Below, one piece after another: positions 49,386-59,918 of a stretch of 64,000 bases of DNA. The position numbers and the translations under genes are program-made. The stretch lies in NCBI RefSeq assembly GCF_039522025.1, contig NZ_BAAADB010000008.1, positions 64,065-128,064 on the forward strand, given 5' to 3'. The notes under the pieces are model-generated. The model saw only the letters and a list, made by a program, of their open reading frames with translations. It was not told where the DNA came from and did not search any database. Every line of letters begins with the position of its first letter. Position 1 is the stretch's first letter. The stretch is from Deinococcus depolymerans (GTDB taxonomy: Bacteria; Deinococcota; Deinococci; Deinococcales; Deinococcaceae).

Positions 49386-50738
49386 CTAGCCGGTCCAGCC
49401 GGCCCACCCGTGCTCGCCCAGCGTCTCCGGAACGGGTGCCGGCGCGTCTTCTTCCATGAAGGCCTGCACGACCGCGTCACCCTTGTTGGTGCTGCGGCCG
49501 ATGCGTTTCTTGATGTCCTTCTTCGACTCGATCAGGATCTTCCCGCCCCGCGGTTCCCACCCGACGCTGATCAGGTCCTGCACCAGCTGCTCGTCCGGCG
49601 GGAGTGCCAGGCCCAGACCGGAAACCGGATCCAGGGCTTCGCGGAACGTCCAGTACGCCTGGGCGCGGAAGTTCGCGAAGTCGTAGGTGTCCGTGCTGTC
49701 GCGCGCGTCGCTGCCCGCCCCGAAGTTGATGGGCCGCGTCCGGGCGTGCGCCTGCTTCGTGAAGTCGTACGGGCTGGTGCCCACGCCGACCACGTCCACG
49801 TTCACGAGCGTGTCCGGCCCGACTTCCGGGAGGATCAGGTCCCGCACGGACGGGCCGTCTGGGGTGCGGGAGCCGGGGATCTCCGTGACCCGCCCGAAGT
49901 ACACGCCCCAGCGGGGTGAGAGCACCGTCGTGTCCTCACCGCCGCGCGCGACGTCCACCCCGAGGGCGTCCGGTGGGCGGGGCGGCTGGGTCAGGGCAGC
50001 CCAGCGCTGCTGCGCGAGGCGCACCCACGCTTCCGGAATGACCTTCAGGCCACCGCCCTGGATGTTCACGAACCTGCCGAAGATCTCCTGATCGACGAGC
50101 AGCTCGCCGCCCAGGGTGCGCATCTCCTCCATCAGCCCGGCCAGTGCCGAGGCACTCAGCCAGGGACTGTCGTGACTGGTGAACGTCCGCGTGTGGTACC
50201 CGGGGAGGGCCTGAGTGGCGCGCTGGTGCAGGTCGAAGAACAGGTTCGCGGTGCCTTTGGGCACCCCGAACGCGTACAGTTCGCTCTCCGGGAAATCCAG
50301 CAGCATGGGCAGCACGCTGTTCTGGTACAGGTACCGGCCGTTCTCCCCTTCCAGGATGATCCCGGCCTCGTTCAGCAGGACTTTGTGATACCCGAAGCCC
50401 TCCCAGTTCTCGGGGTTGTCCGCTGACCGGAAGTCGATGAAGCCGCCCGTGTCGAACCGCAGGGTCTTCTCCACGACGTTCCAGGTGTGCGGGATGCGCT
50501 GCTTCTGCAGGAACGGCAGCGCGTACCGCTCGACGTACTTGCGGATGTTCACGCTGATCGTGTCCCCCCACAGCACCGCCAGGCCCTCAAGGGCCCACTC
50601 GCACGCGGCCTGCATGCCGCCCCGGGTGAAGCCGACGCGGCGGCCCTTCGGGTAGATGAAGTACTTGCCGGGCGGGTGATCGAAGAACGCCGCGTTCTGC
50701 GCGGCGCTGTACGTCAGGTCCAGATGCACGCCAGTCAT
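49386..50738 (-). CDS. Phage terminase large subunit
   Basis: The 450-residue DNA-packaging motor has an N-terminal ATPase part, with a degenerate Walker-A-like YPKGRRVGFTRGG near residue 30 and a hydrophobic-acidic VLLNEAG segment (Walker B type) near 122. The C-terminal RNase-H-like nuclease domain begins ALGVDVARGGEDTTVL (Asp), has a second acidic site VNVDVVGVG and a late Asp/Glu region. The ATG overlaps the small-subunit stop by 4 bases. It is full-sized and may be intact, although the genes after it are gone. Confidence 0.82.
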   Translation of the reverse strand: MTGVHLDLTYSAAQNAAFFDHPPGKYFIYPKGRRVGFTRGGMQAACEWALEGLAVLWGDTISVNIRKYVERYALPFLQKQRIPHTWNVVEKTLRFDTGGFIDFRSADNPENWEGFGYHKVLLNEAGIILEGENGRYLYQNSVLPMLLDFPESELYAFGVPKGTANLFFDLHQRATQALPGYHTRTFTSHDSPWLSASALAGLMEEMRTLGGELLVDQEIFGRFVNIQGGGLKVIPEAWVRLAQQRWAALTQPPRPPDALGVDVARGGEDTTVLSPRWGVYFGRVTEIPGSRTPDGPSVRDLILPEVGPDTLVNVDVVGVGTSPYDFTKQAHARTRPINFGAGSDARDSTDTYDFANFRAQAYWTFREALDPVSGLGLALPPDEQLVQDLISVGWEPRGGKILIESKKDIKKRIGRSTNKGDAVVQAFMEEDAPAPVPETLGEHGWAGWTG

Positions 50739-51457
50739 GGGGTGCCGCCCACGATGCGCCGCGTGATCTGCACCTGCACCGGCCCGCCGTCAGCGCCGCT
50801 GACCTGGACCTTGTCGGTGAACATGTTGTGCAGGCGGCCCAGCATCTCCAGAGCCTTGCTGGTGTCCTTGACGCGGTACTCGACGCTGCCGTCCCGGTTC
50901 TTCTTCAGGACGGCCATGCCGCTGATCGCGCCGGCAGCCTTGGCGGCGGCCCAGTCGATCTCGACGTCCTGACTGATCGTGGCGACGCGGACGAGCATCT
51001 CGCCGTCACCGGTGCGGCTGATCTGGTCTTCCCCGAAGTGCCCGCACAGGTCGTACAGGTCCAGGTCGTCCACGTGGCAGCCCTTGCGTTTGGCCAGCTC
51101 CCGCACCGGCTCGTGCTCACGGGCGGGCACCCAGAAGGTCCGCTCGGTTGGCGCGACATGCACGAAGGCGTCCATGTCCACGACACTGCGGGCTTCCAGG
51201 GTGAGGCGGGCGGCGACTTCGCTGCGACTCATGACGTCGTCCTGCTCCTCGAGGCGCGCGGCGATGTACGCCTTCACGCCCGCGTGACGCAGCAGGCCCC
51301 AGCCTTCACGGTGGTCGCTGTACCGCGCCTCTCGGGCCGCAGCGCTGGCGTTCAGGCGACACGGGCCGAGGTAGGCGTCCGCGAAGCGCTTCTGCTTGGC
51401 AGTGAGGGCCGCACCCAGCTCCTCAGCGGTCCTGGGTTGTGGGGCGTCGGTTTGCAT
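50735..51457 (-). CDS. Phage terminase small subunit
   Basis: The 240 residues begin with the terminase_2-type helix-turn-helix region ALTAKQKRFADAYLGPCRLNASAAAREARYSDHREGWGLLRHAGVKAYI, which recognises packaging DNA. An acidic middle and a C-terminal oligomer-type strand follow. The ATG at 51457 is chosen because the ideal GGAGGTGATC lies just upstream; a GTG four codons earlier overlaps that site. It is coupled to the large-subunit gene. Confidence 0.82.
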   Translation of the reverse strand: MQTDAPQPRTAEELGAALTAKQKRFADAYLGPCRLNASAAAREARYSDHREGWGLLRHAGVKAYIAARLEEQDDVMSRSEVAARLTLEARSVVDMDAFVHVAPTERTFWVPAREHEPVRELAKRKGCHVDDLDLYDLCGHFGEDQISRTGDGEMLVRVATISQDVEIDWAAAKAAGAISGMAVLKKNRDGSVEYRVKDTSKALEMLGRLHNMFTDKVQVSGADGGPVQVQITRRIVGGTP

Positions 51458-51492
51458 GGGCGGGATCACCTCCAGAGGGTTAACGTGGATGC

Positions 51493-51702
51493 ATGAATCA
51501 AGATCAGCAGCTGGCCTGGGCGACCGCTAAACAATTCGCATATATGCAGTACTTCCAACGACGAAACGAAGGGTTTTCCTCGGAAGAAGCGGCAAAAAAA
51601 GCTCTAAGCACGGTGGAATCGTTTTTGCTTGATGCCGGTTATGGAACCACGATGTTCAACGGTGAGAAAGAGCAACTCTTCAGCGAACTCTTGATGTCCT
51701 GA
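51493..51702 (+). CDS. Small plus-strand phage-region protein
   Basis: The 69-residue helical, acidic protein (AWATAKQFAYMQYFQRRNEGFSSEEAAKKALSTVESFL) is divergent from the terminase genes and less GC-rich than its surroundings. No domain is known. It overlaps the convergent small gene by 23 bases. Confidence 0.55.
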   Translation: MNQDQQLAWATAKQFAYMQYFQRRNEGFSSEEAAKKALSTVESFLLDAGYGTTMFNGEKEQLFSELLMS

Positions 51703-51898
51703 TCACCGGCACTTCCCCCATCTCCGGGACGTCCCCCTGCCAGCACTCGGGCGTGAAGCCCAGCAGGTCCGGCAGGTAGAACGGCTCTCGGACGGGGGGG
51801 AACACGCGGTGCCTGGGCTCCAGCGGGGGCGGCGGGGCCTGGACAAACTTCAGGAGGCGGGTGCGCCGGGCGGCCCGCTGCTGCGCTTTCTTCGACAT
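51680..51898 (-). CDS. Small basic phage protein
   Basis: The 72 residues have a basic start (MSKKAQQRAARRTRLL) and a Pro-rich middle (APPPPLEPRHRVFPPVREPF). The third methionine-type start is chosen, to avoid overlap with the RNA motif immediately upstream. Function is unknown. Confidence 0.5.
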   Translation of the reverse strand: MSKKAQQRAARRTRLLKFVQAPPPPLEPRHRVFPPVREPFYLPDLLGFTPECWQGDVPEMGEVPVIRTSRVR

Positions 51899-51923
51899 GA
51901 GCGGAGACCACCTCCGGGGCGGC

Positions 51924-51976
51924 ATGAAAAAGCCCCACGCGGCGGTGGGGCGGCCCTTCCGCCTTCACTCGGGCGG
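51924..51976 (-). ncRNA. Hairpin-plus-terminator RNA motif, copy 2
   Basis: Minus-strand RNA: stem CCGCC/GGCGG with loop CGAGTGAA, a spacer, then CCCCAC...GTGGGG and five U. Same layout as copies 1 and 3 with compensating stem changes. It lies just upstream of the small basic protein gene. Confidence 0.5.
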
Positions 51977-52085
51977 GTCTGTGTTGTTGGGTGACGAGAA
52001 GGTAGCGCGGCGCGTGTGACGGGCGCGTCATGCTTTTGACTGATTGAAGCGGGGCAGCAACGTGTCGCCGTTCAGTGTGTGAGCA

Positions 52086-52137
52086 GGAAAAAGCCCCGCG
52101 CTGAGCGGAGCTGCCTTCCCACCTTCACCCGGGCAGG
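52086..52137 (-). ncRNA. Hairpin-plus-terminator RNA motif, copy 3
   Basis: Minus-strand RNA: stem CUGCC/GGUGG with loop CGGGUGAA. The stem needs two G-U pairs that exist only on this strand. A spacer, the CUCCGC...GCGGGG hairpin and five U follow. It lies 110 bases from copy 2 with no gene between; the gap 51,977-52,231 is otherwise empty. Confidence 0.5.
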
Positions 52138-52231
52138 TTGGACTTTCTGGCTAGCTTCAGAGTGAAGGGCGATCAGACGCCAGAATTTCCAAGTGCATGA
52201 ATGTGCCTTGAGCAGGCCTGTGGTCTTCCTA

Positions 52232-53283
52232 TTGATAACGGTTTAAATTGAAGTCGCCGCCATGAGGCGCTGCGGCAACTGGATGTACCGAATCCTCTGC
52301 CATCCCGCACGCAGTCGTGTCCTCAGTTCCTTTGTCGTCCTGGCGCAGAAATTTCCCAAGACGTTCCGCTTCACGTAGGCCCAGACCTTCTCAATCGGAT
52401 TGAACTCCGGTGAATACGGTGGCAGGTACACCAGCGAGAGCCGAGCCTGCGTCTCCACGAAGGCCGAGACGGCCTTCGCCCGGTGAATCGCGGCATTGTC
52501 CAACACCACCACCAGTTCGCCCGTCACGTGCTTCAGCAGGTGGTTCAGAAACGCCAGCACATCACCCGTCTTGACCGCTCCTGTCTGGGTCCGCTGGAGA
52601 AATTGCCCGTTCGACGTAATGGCCCCAAGCGTTGAGAGCTTCTGCCAACTGGCCGGAAGACGCACCACGGGTGTCTTCCCCCGTTGTGCCCATGTCCGTC
52701 GGAGCACGCCCTTCAGACTGAAGCCCACTTCATCGAGGTAGACGAGCGTGACGCCCTGCGCGACCTTTTTTTTCGACACCCGGGCGCGTGGTCTGCACCC
52801 AGGTCCGTACGGCCTCCTCGTTCTGTTCCAGCGCCCCTTTCCCGGGTTTCTGGGGGGAGAATCCCAGGCGATGGAGCACCTTGCGGACATGGTCGACGTG
52901 GTACCACACGCCCAGGTGCCGCCCGATGATTTCGCGGACACGAGCGGTGGTCCAGGTGGCGTCGGGAAAGCCGTGGGCCAGGGCACCCTCCTGCAGGAGG
53001 GTGCTGATCTTCTGCTGCCCCTCTGGGGTCAGGCGGGCGGGACGACCCGTGGTGGGGGTGGCCTCCAGGCCACCCTGGCGTTTGAGCCGCTCTTTCCAGG
53101 TGTAGATGGTGTGGATCGAGACGCCGAAGTGATCCGCGATCTGTTGGTTGGTGTGTCCACCGGCCTGAATCATATTCAGTGCGGCGAGTCGCCGTTCTTC
53201 GAGCTGGGCGCGGGTGTACTTGGAGGGTTGCCACGGTGCCATGTCCGGGTCAGTCTAGCAACCTAAATTTCTACCGTTATCAA
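52232..53283 (-). mobile_element. IS630-family insertion sequence
   Basis: About 1,052 bp with ends TTGATAACGG and CCGTTATCAA, inserted at a TA dinucleotide duplicated on both sides (52230-52231 and 53284-53285), as IS630 elements do. It carries one transposase gene in two overlapping frames on the minus strand. Confidence 0.92.
52243..53242 (-). CDS. IS630-family transposase in two frames joined at an A8 run
   Basis: Frame one (53242 down to about 52,770) encodes the helix-turn-helix part (TNQQIADHFGVSIHTIYTWKERLKRQGG...). Frame two (to 52243) encodes the DDE catalytic core with Asp in YLDEVGF, Asp in VLDNAAIHRA and Glu in FNPIEKVWAYVKR. The frames cross at eight consecutive A residues (minus strand, 52766-52773), a classic slippery site where a one-base shift or transcript slippage yields the full transposase. 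A real disabling mutation is the alternative, but the intact ends and long frames favour programmed slippage. Confidence 0.88.
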
Positions 53284-53449
53284 TAAAGGTGGGTTGGGCA
53301 GGGCTTCCGGAGTTGCACCGGCGCGGCAGGCGTTCGCCTGACACGTTCTGTTGGCCCTGACGCGTCCCGGCCGCCACGCCCCGCACGGATGGGCGTGACG
53401 ACTGGGTATTGGGCCGGACTGTCACCATCCGGCAGTCTTGAAACGCAAC

Positions 53450-53473
53450 GAAAAACCGCTCCTTTCGGAGCGG
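53450..53473 (-). terminator. Rho-independent terminator
   Basis: On the minus strand CCGCTCC GAAA GGAGCGG is followed by TTTTTCG. It ends the transcript of the gene at 53,491-54,030. The rest of the gap 53,284-53,449 shows no gene. Confidence 0.88.
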
Positions 53474-53490
53474 CGTTGCTTGTCTCTTGA

Positions 53491-54030
53491 CTACTCTTGC
53501 GAGCTTACAGAAAGAGTAGCAGATTTGTTTGCAGGATCAAGCGCATGAATGATGCTCAGGGCTTCATCAGCACGGGAATCACCCAGTGTTGCAGCGAGCC
53601 TCAGTACGGCCTTGGCGTAGGCCAGAGCATCGGCGCGGTGTTGGTGCCAGCCGCGCTCCTGCACGAGCGTCGCCAGTCCTCCGCCTGCCCGAACGCGTTC
53701 CAGGAGTGGATCTGCGTTGCAGATCTCCGCGGCTGCCCGTTCGCTAACGGAGCCGTGCGGGAGGTGCAGGCGGGAGATGAACAGAACGGCGCAGGGTGGG
53801 CCGCCGTACTGGCCGATACCCACGACCTGCATGCGGCTGGTTTTGCCAGTGCGCGGTCCGCCACTGGGGACGAGTTCCCCGGCGTTGCTGGAAGTCTCCC
53901 AAGCTCGGACGGCTTGGTAGATCCGTTCCGCGTGCGCCCGGGCGTCCCGTTGCTGCTGACGGATGCTGCCCAGCGCCTGCGTGACCTCCTGACGGGCCTG
54001 CGGGCTGGTGCGGCGGCGCTGGGCAGTCAC
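53491..54030 (-). CDS. Hypothetical phage-region protein
   Basis: About 179 residues, starting at GTG (54030) behind AGGTGG; a GTG three codons earlier is possible. Largely helical. A GGPRTGKTS stretch near residue 60 matches the P-loop pattern, but no Walker B is evident, so nucleotide binding is doubtful. It ends at a strong terminator. Confidence 0.5.
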   Translation of the reverse strand: MTAQRRRTSPQARQEVTQALGSIRQQQRDARAHAERIYQAVRAWETSSNAGELVPSGGPRTGKTSRMQVVGIGQYGGPPCAVLFISRLHLPHGSVSERAAAEICNADPLLERVRAGGGLATLVQERGWHQHRADALAYAKAVLRLAATLGDSRADEALSIIHALDPANKSATLSVSSQE

Positions 54031-54041
54031 AGGAACCACCT

Positions 54042-54401
54042 ATGCTCGCCTGTCGTACTGGTTTGGCGATGAGGCAGTCCCGAGTCCCTATCAACGTGCG
54101 GCGCATGATTCCTGCCTTGGCCGGTGCGGTTTGCCCCTTGCCGATTCTCGGCGTGCTCCTGTCGCTGAGGCCTACCTGGCTGATCCTCAGCCTTGCCCTG
54201 TACATGGTCCTGGCCGTTGGCATCGGCGCACTGGTCGCCACTACGTCCCGACGGATCCCAGGTGCGTTCGACACCACGGCGGACGAGTTTCGAATCCGGG
54301 ATCACCCTGGCCGTACGACAGAGTTCCGACTGGGGTTGGTGTTTGGGCTCTGCGCCCTGCTTGCCGCCGGCGTGCTGAGCATCTTCTGGCAGAGTTTCTA
54401 G
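54042..54401 (+). CDS. Small plus-strand membrane protein (phage region)
   Basis: The 119 residues have three hydrophobic segments (about 22-42, 45-66 and 97-116) and a polar middle (TTADEFRIRDHPGRT). The start may be nine codons later (ATG 54069). It lies alone on the plus strand among minus-strand genes, convergent with rusA. Confidence 0.5.
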   Translation: MLACRTGLAMRQSRVPINVRRMIPALAGAVCPLPILGVLLSLRPTWLILSLALYMVLAVGIGALVATTSRRIPGAFDTTADEFRIRDHPGRTTEFRLGLVFGLCALLAAGVLSIFWQSF

Positions 54402-54406
54402 GCGGT

Positions 54407-54790
54407 TCACGCACTGACCTGCACTTCCACGCGGGGGTTGCACGGGTCGTACTGCGGGAAGTGGTGGTACCCGAACACGAACTTGTCTCCCTTCGGGTAC
54501 AGGGCGTCCACGATGCTCTTGCGGACGTTCTCCGGGTCGTTGTGCGTCCTGTCCGCGAACCAGCACCAGATGTCCACCCGCACCGGCCTCCCCTGCGCCG
54601 GCTGAGGCAACCCAGCAGGGGCGTGCTCGCGGACGTGGTCCTTCCAGGCGTGGTACTCGTTCAGGCGCGTCCAGTTGGGCCGCGCGCCCTTCGTGTAGTA
54701 CCCGACCAGCTTCGGCCGCAGTGGCTTGGTGCGGTCGATCTTCCCGGCCGTGGTGCGGGCGCAGGGCAGCGCGGGGATGGTGAAGCGCAT
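54407..54790 (-). CDS. RusA-family Holliday junction resolvase
   Basis: The 127-residue endonuclease resolves branched DNA during phage replication and packaging. The RusA active-site pattern appears as Asp/Asn/Lys/Asp in THNDPENVRKSIVDALYPKGD (about 83-103), followed by FGYHHFPQ. The ATG overlaps the stop of the upstream winged-helix gene (ATGA). Confidence 0.85.
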   Translation of the reverse strand: MRFTIPALPCARTTAGKIDRTKPLRPKLVGYYTKGARPNWTRLNEYHAWKDHVREHAPAGLPQPAQGRPVRVDIWCWFADRTHNDPENVRKSIVDALYPKGDKFVFGYHHFPQYDPCNPRVEVQVSA

Positions 54791-54984
54791 CACGGCCGCA
54801 CCGCCACGCGGTACACGCGCACGCGCTTGCTGTCCAGTTCGCCCAACTGCTCCAACTGCACCAGGAGCCTACGGGTGTAGGCGTGCGACAGGTTCAGCTT
54901 CACGGCGTAGTAATTCGCGGAATGTCCGGGCTCCTCGCGGATCAGGGCGAGCAGGTTCTGCAGAGCAGTGGTGTGCTGGCTCAC
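54790..54984 (-). CDS. Small winged-helix DNA-binding protein
   Basis: The 64 residues form a helix-turn-helix/wing layout (ALIREEPGHSANYYAVKLNLSHAYTRRLLVQLEQLGELDSKRVRVYRV). GTG start behind an excellent GAGGAGGTG. It is directly upstream of, and coupled to, rusA, so it may regulate or assist phage replication functions. Confidence 0.7.
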   Translation of the reverse strand: MSQHTTALQNLLALIREEPGHSANYYAVKLNLSHAYTRRLLVQLEQLGELDSKRVRVYRVAVRP

Positions 54985-55065
54985 CGCACCTCCTCTGCTG
55001 ATCGTCCTGGCGCCCAACCGCACATTGGCACTCCTGCCCCGCTTTGCCGTGGTACGACGAGGAGC

Positions 55066-55374
55066 ATGACCCAACAGCAACCCGTCGCACCTCGGTTTCT
55101 CTGGGTGGCAGGACCGCTCCTTCCCACCACCTGGCTGTTCGGAAGTGACACCTGGAGCGTTGAGGCTGTCGCGCTTCACCTGGTACGCACTGCGCTGGCC
55201 GCAGTCGTGGCCTTTCACTTCTGGCGCTTCCCGAACCCGGAACGCAGCGCCCGTACGAACACTGTCCTGACGGCGTTCATGGTGGCATCGGCTGTGGGAA
55301 TCGCTGTCTTCGGCACCCTGTCCCTGTACTACCTGTGGCGGGCTGCTCAGATTGATCAGCTGCTGGGCGGCTAA
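55066..55374 (+). CDS. Small plus-strand membrane protein (phage region)
   Basis: The 102 residues have about three hydrophobic segments (13-28, 33-52 and 70-92). GAGGAG stands before the ATG. Like the genes at 54,042 and 55,602, it is a single plus-strand gene between minus-strand genes. From 55,375 to 55,601 I see no convincing gene. Confidence 0.55.
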   Translation: MTQQQPVAPRFLWVAGPLLPTTWLFGSDTWSVEAVALHLVRTALAAVVAFHFWRFPNPERSARTNTVLTAFMVASAVGIAVFGTLSLYYLWRAAQIDQLLGG

Positions 55375-55601
55375 TAAGGGCGAGTCCTGGATGCCGCTTT
55401 CGGCTTTCTTCGGGGTGCTGTTGCCGTTGGTTGTCATGGGTCAGGCCCTCCCGTCGCTGGTCTGGTGGGGTGTGAGGTCGGTGGGGATGATGGGGCGGTG
55501 CTGGCCAGTGGCGGGGCTCGTGGGGTTCCCTAAGGGTTTGGCAAGGTCAGTTGAACAGTCGCTCACTGGTCTGTCCGTGGGGTGCCGGGTACGGTGGCGG
55601 C

Positions 55602-55880
55602 ATGGTGAACGTGAGTGGTCAGGCTTGGGACGTGTGGCTGCGGTTGGAGCGTCAGGGCTGCGTGGTGGAGATGGAGAAGCACCTGCACCCGAAGTGGGAT
55701 CAGGTGGTGTTTGTGGCCACGGTCCGTCGGGGGGGTGTGGCGTTGGGGGTCGGTTCGGGGAAGACGGAGCGGCAGGCGTTCCTGGCGGCGTTGATTGAGG
55801 CGGTGCAGGTGCAGGACACGCTTCGTCCGCCTGTTGTGCCTGCATCTGTGGATGTGGACAGGTTCGCCTTCCTGGCTTGA
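55602..55880 (+). CDS. Small plus-strand hypothetical protein (phage region)
   Basis: The 92-residue alpha/beta protein (MVNVSGQAWDVWLRLERQGCVVEMEKHLHPKWDQVVFVATVRRGGVALGVGSGKTERQAFLAALIEAV) resembles small double-stranded-RNA-binding-like or dsDNA-mimic folds only vaguely. No assignment. Convergent with the following minus genes. Confidence 0.55.
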   Translation: MVNVSGQAWDVWLRLERQGCVVEMEKHLHPKWDQVVFVATVRRGGVALGVGSGKTERQAFLAALIEAVQVQDTLRPPVVPASVDVDRFAFLA

Positions 55881-55894
55881 GGGTTTGCTGGTGT

Positions 55895-56198
55895 TCACGC
55901 CTGGACTTCCTCGGCGAGGTTCAGGACGGCTTGTTTGAGCCAGTCGGCGGGTTCGCCGGAGGCGATGGTGGTGTGGGCAGCCGTGTCGATGACGAGGGCC
56001 TGCGCCTTCGGGCTTGCGTTCACCGCACGCGCAGCGCAGCGCGTCCCAGTGACCGTCCTCGATGGCGGCCAGGAGGTCGAGTTCCGCGAGGAGTTCCGCG
56101 CGGCGCGCCTCGATGCGGGCCAGGGCAGCGGAGCGGTCGGCGTGCGTGAGGGGGGCGGCGCTCGTCGCGGCGCGCTGCCCGGCGTGGGCGGCCGTCAT
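55895..56198 (-). pseudogene. Small phage gene, probably frameshifted
   Basis: The frame from ATG 56198 (MTAAHAGQRAATSA...AALARIEARRAELLAELDLLAAIEDGHWDALRC) shows good helical coding. From about 56,023 downward the sensible coding moves to another frame (VNASPKAQALVIDTAAH...WLKQAVLNLAEEVQA, stop 55895-55897). Either a one-base frameshift joined them, or the second part is a separate 42-residue gene starting at GTG 56023. Confidence 0.4.
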
Positions 56199-56335
56199 GA
56201 CAGCACCGCCAGCAGCAGGCCGCACGCGATCAGCACGGTCAGCAGCAGCACCGGCACGGCCGGACCCTGACAGAAGCTCTGCGTGGCCGCCTTGTGCAGC
56301 ACGTCGCGGGTGTAGTCGCACAGGAAGCGGGTCAT
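56195..56335 (-). CDS. Tiny phage membrane protein
   Basis: The 46 residues end in one hydrophobic helix (AVPVLLLTVLIACGLLLAVLS). The ATG overlaps the stop of the truncated gene upstream, and its own stop overlaps the next ATG (ATGA), so it is part of a tightly coupled phage operon. Confidence 0.55.
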   Translation of the reverse strand: MTRFLCDYTRDVLHKAATQSFCQGPAVPVLLLTVLIACGLLLAVLS

Positions 56336-56478
56336 GCGGGCACCGGCAGGACGCGGGTCTCGCCCACCAGGGTGCGCCGGGCGGCCGTGCGCAGCAGGTG
56401 GTCAGCACGCTGCGGGGTGCTGGGCTGCCCGTCCACCTGGGCGGTCAGGTGCCCGGCGTGATCGGCGCTGACTGCCCA
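56332..56478 (-). pseudogene. 5'-truncated phage gene at a deletion junction
   Basis: An open frame giving ...VSADHAGHLTAQVDGQPSTPQRADHLLRTAARRTLVGETRVLPVPA ends in a TGA overlapping the next ATG, as a real operon gene would. It has no start codon or ribosome-binding site and runs into the truncated recombinase fragment. Confidence 0.5.
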
Positions 56479-57131
56479 TCCCCTGCCCCGCCCTCGTCAC
56501 CGACGCGCAGTGGCACGCCGCGCAGCGCACCCCCACCCGCAACCACGTCCGCCGTGACCCCAGCCGCTTCCCCCTCTCCGGGCGCCTCACCTGCGCGTGC
56601 GGCACGCCCCTCGTCGGGAACGCCCACAAGAGCGGCGCCGGGCACACCATCCTCTACTACCACTGCAGTCCCGACCGGCGCGGCACGCCCACCTGCCCCG
56701 CCACCGGCAAAGGCAGCAGCCTCTACCCCGTCAGCACCGTCGGCGTCGCCGCCCGCCTCGCCCTCGCCGATGCGCTGCGCGACCCCGAGACGCTCACCCG
56801 CCTCACCAACCGCCCCCAGGCTGACCCGCACGCCCCCCAGCGCACCCTCCTCGAAACCCGCCGGGACGCCCTGATCGACCTGCACCTCGAAGGCCTCATC
56901 GACCGCGCCGAATTCACCCGCCGCCGCGACGACCTTCAGGCCCAGATCCAGGTCCTCACCCCCACCAGCACCCCGATCCTCCCCGCGCCCGAACTCACCG
57001 ACCTCGCGGACGGCATCCCCAGCCTCACCGAACACGAGTACATGGCACTCCTCGATGACCTCGATGTCCACTTCACAACACGAAAAGGCGCGCACGTTGA
57101 AGTGCGCGCCCTGAATCTCCCCACCGCATAA
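56472..57131 (+). pseudogene. C-terminal part of a large serine recombinase (integrase)
   Basis: The frame opens right after a stop (56469-56471) with PCPALVTDAQWHAAQRT, the recombinase-domain end. It continues with a zinc-ribbon (GRLTCACGTPLVG...YYHCSPDRRGTPTC, four Cys), then the helical coiled region (LLETRRDALIDLHLEGLIDRAEFTRRRDDLQAQI). These are the domains that follow the catalytic domain in phage-type serine integrases. The N-terminal Ser catalytic domain is missing and there is no start codon. It lies 21 bases from the right attachment repeat, as integrases do. Confidence 0.78.
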
Positions 57132-57153
57132 GCGCGAGTGGGACGGCCAAAAC

Positions 57154-59763
<2,610 letters not shown>

Positions 59764-59771
59764 GACAAGCG

Positions 59772-59777
59772 AGTATA
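59772..59777 (-). promoter_or_regulatory. -10 box of a leaderless secA transcript
   Basis: A near-consensus TATACT on the minus strand lies 8 bases before the secA ATG. Confidence 0.7.
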
Positions 59778-59918
59778 ACGCGCGGCGCGGCCCGCACACG
59801 TTCGGATTTCAGTGAGGCGCACATAAGCAACTTGAGCCGCAAGCGCTCAGACAGCATGAACGCACGCTCCAGGGGCGGCAGAGCACCGGTCCTCATGTGC
59901 GCCCCGTATGCTCCGCTC

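Noticed and set aside
51922..52141. Two adjacent repeats as a CRISPR array or tRNA pair
   Set aside because: Only two copies with different spacing, U-run terminators and no cas genes; no cloverleaf can be folded.
53491..54030. P-loop ATPase call for the gene with GGPRTGKTS
   Set aside because: The short motif fits by chance in a Gly/Arg-rich segment; no Walker B or fold support.
55563..56408. 281-codon minus-strand frame as one protein
   Set aside because: Its second half is antisense to the plus-strand gene at 55,602-55,880, and the good coding signal moves to another frame near 56,023.
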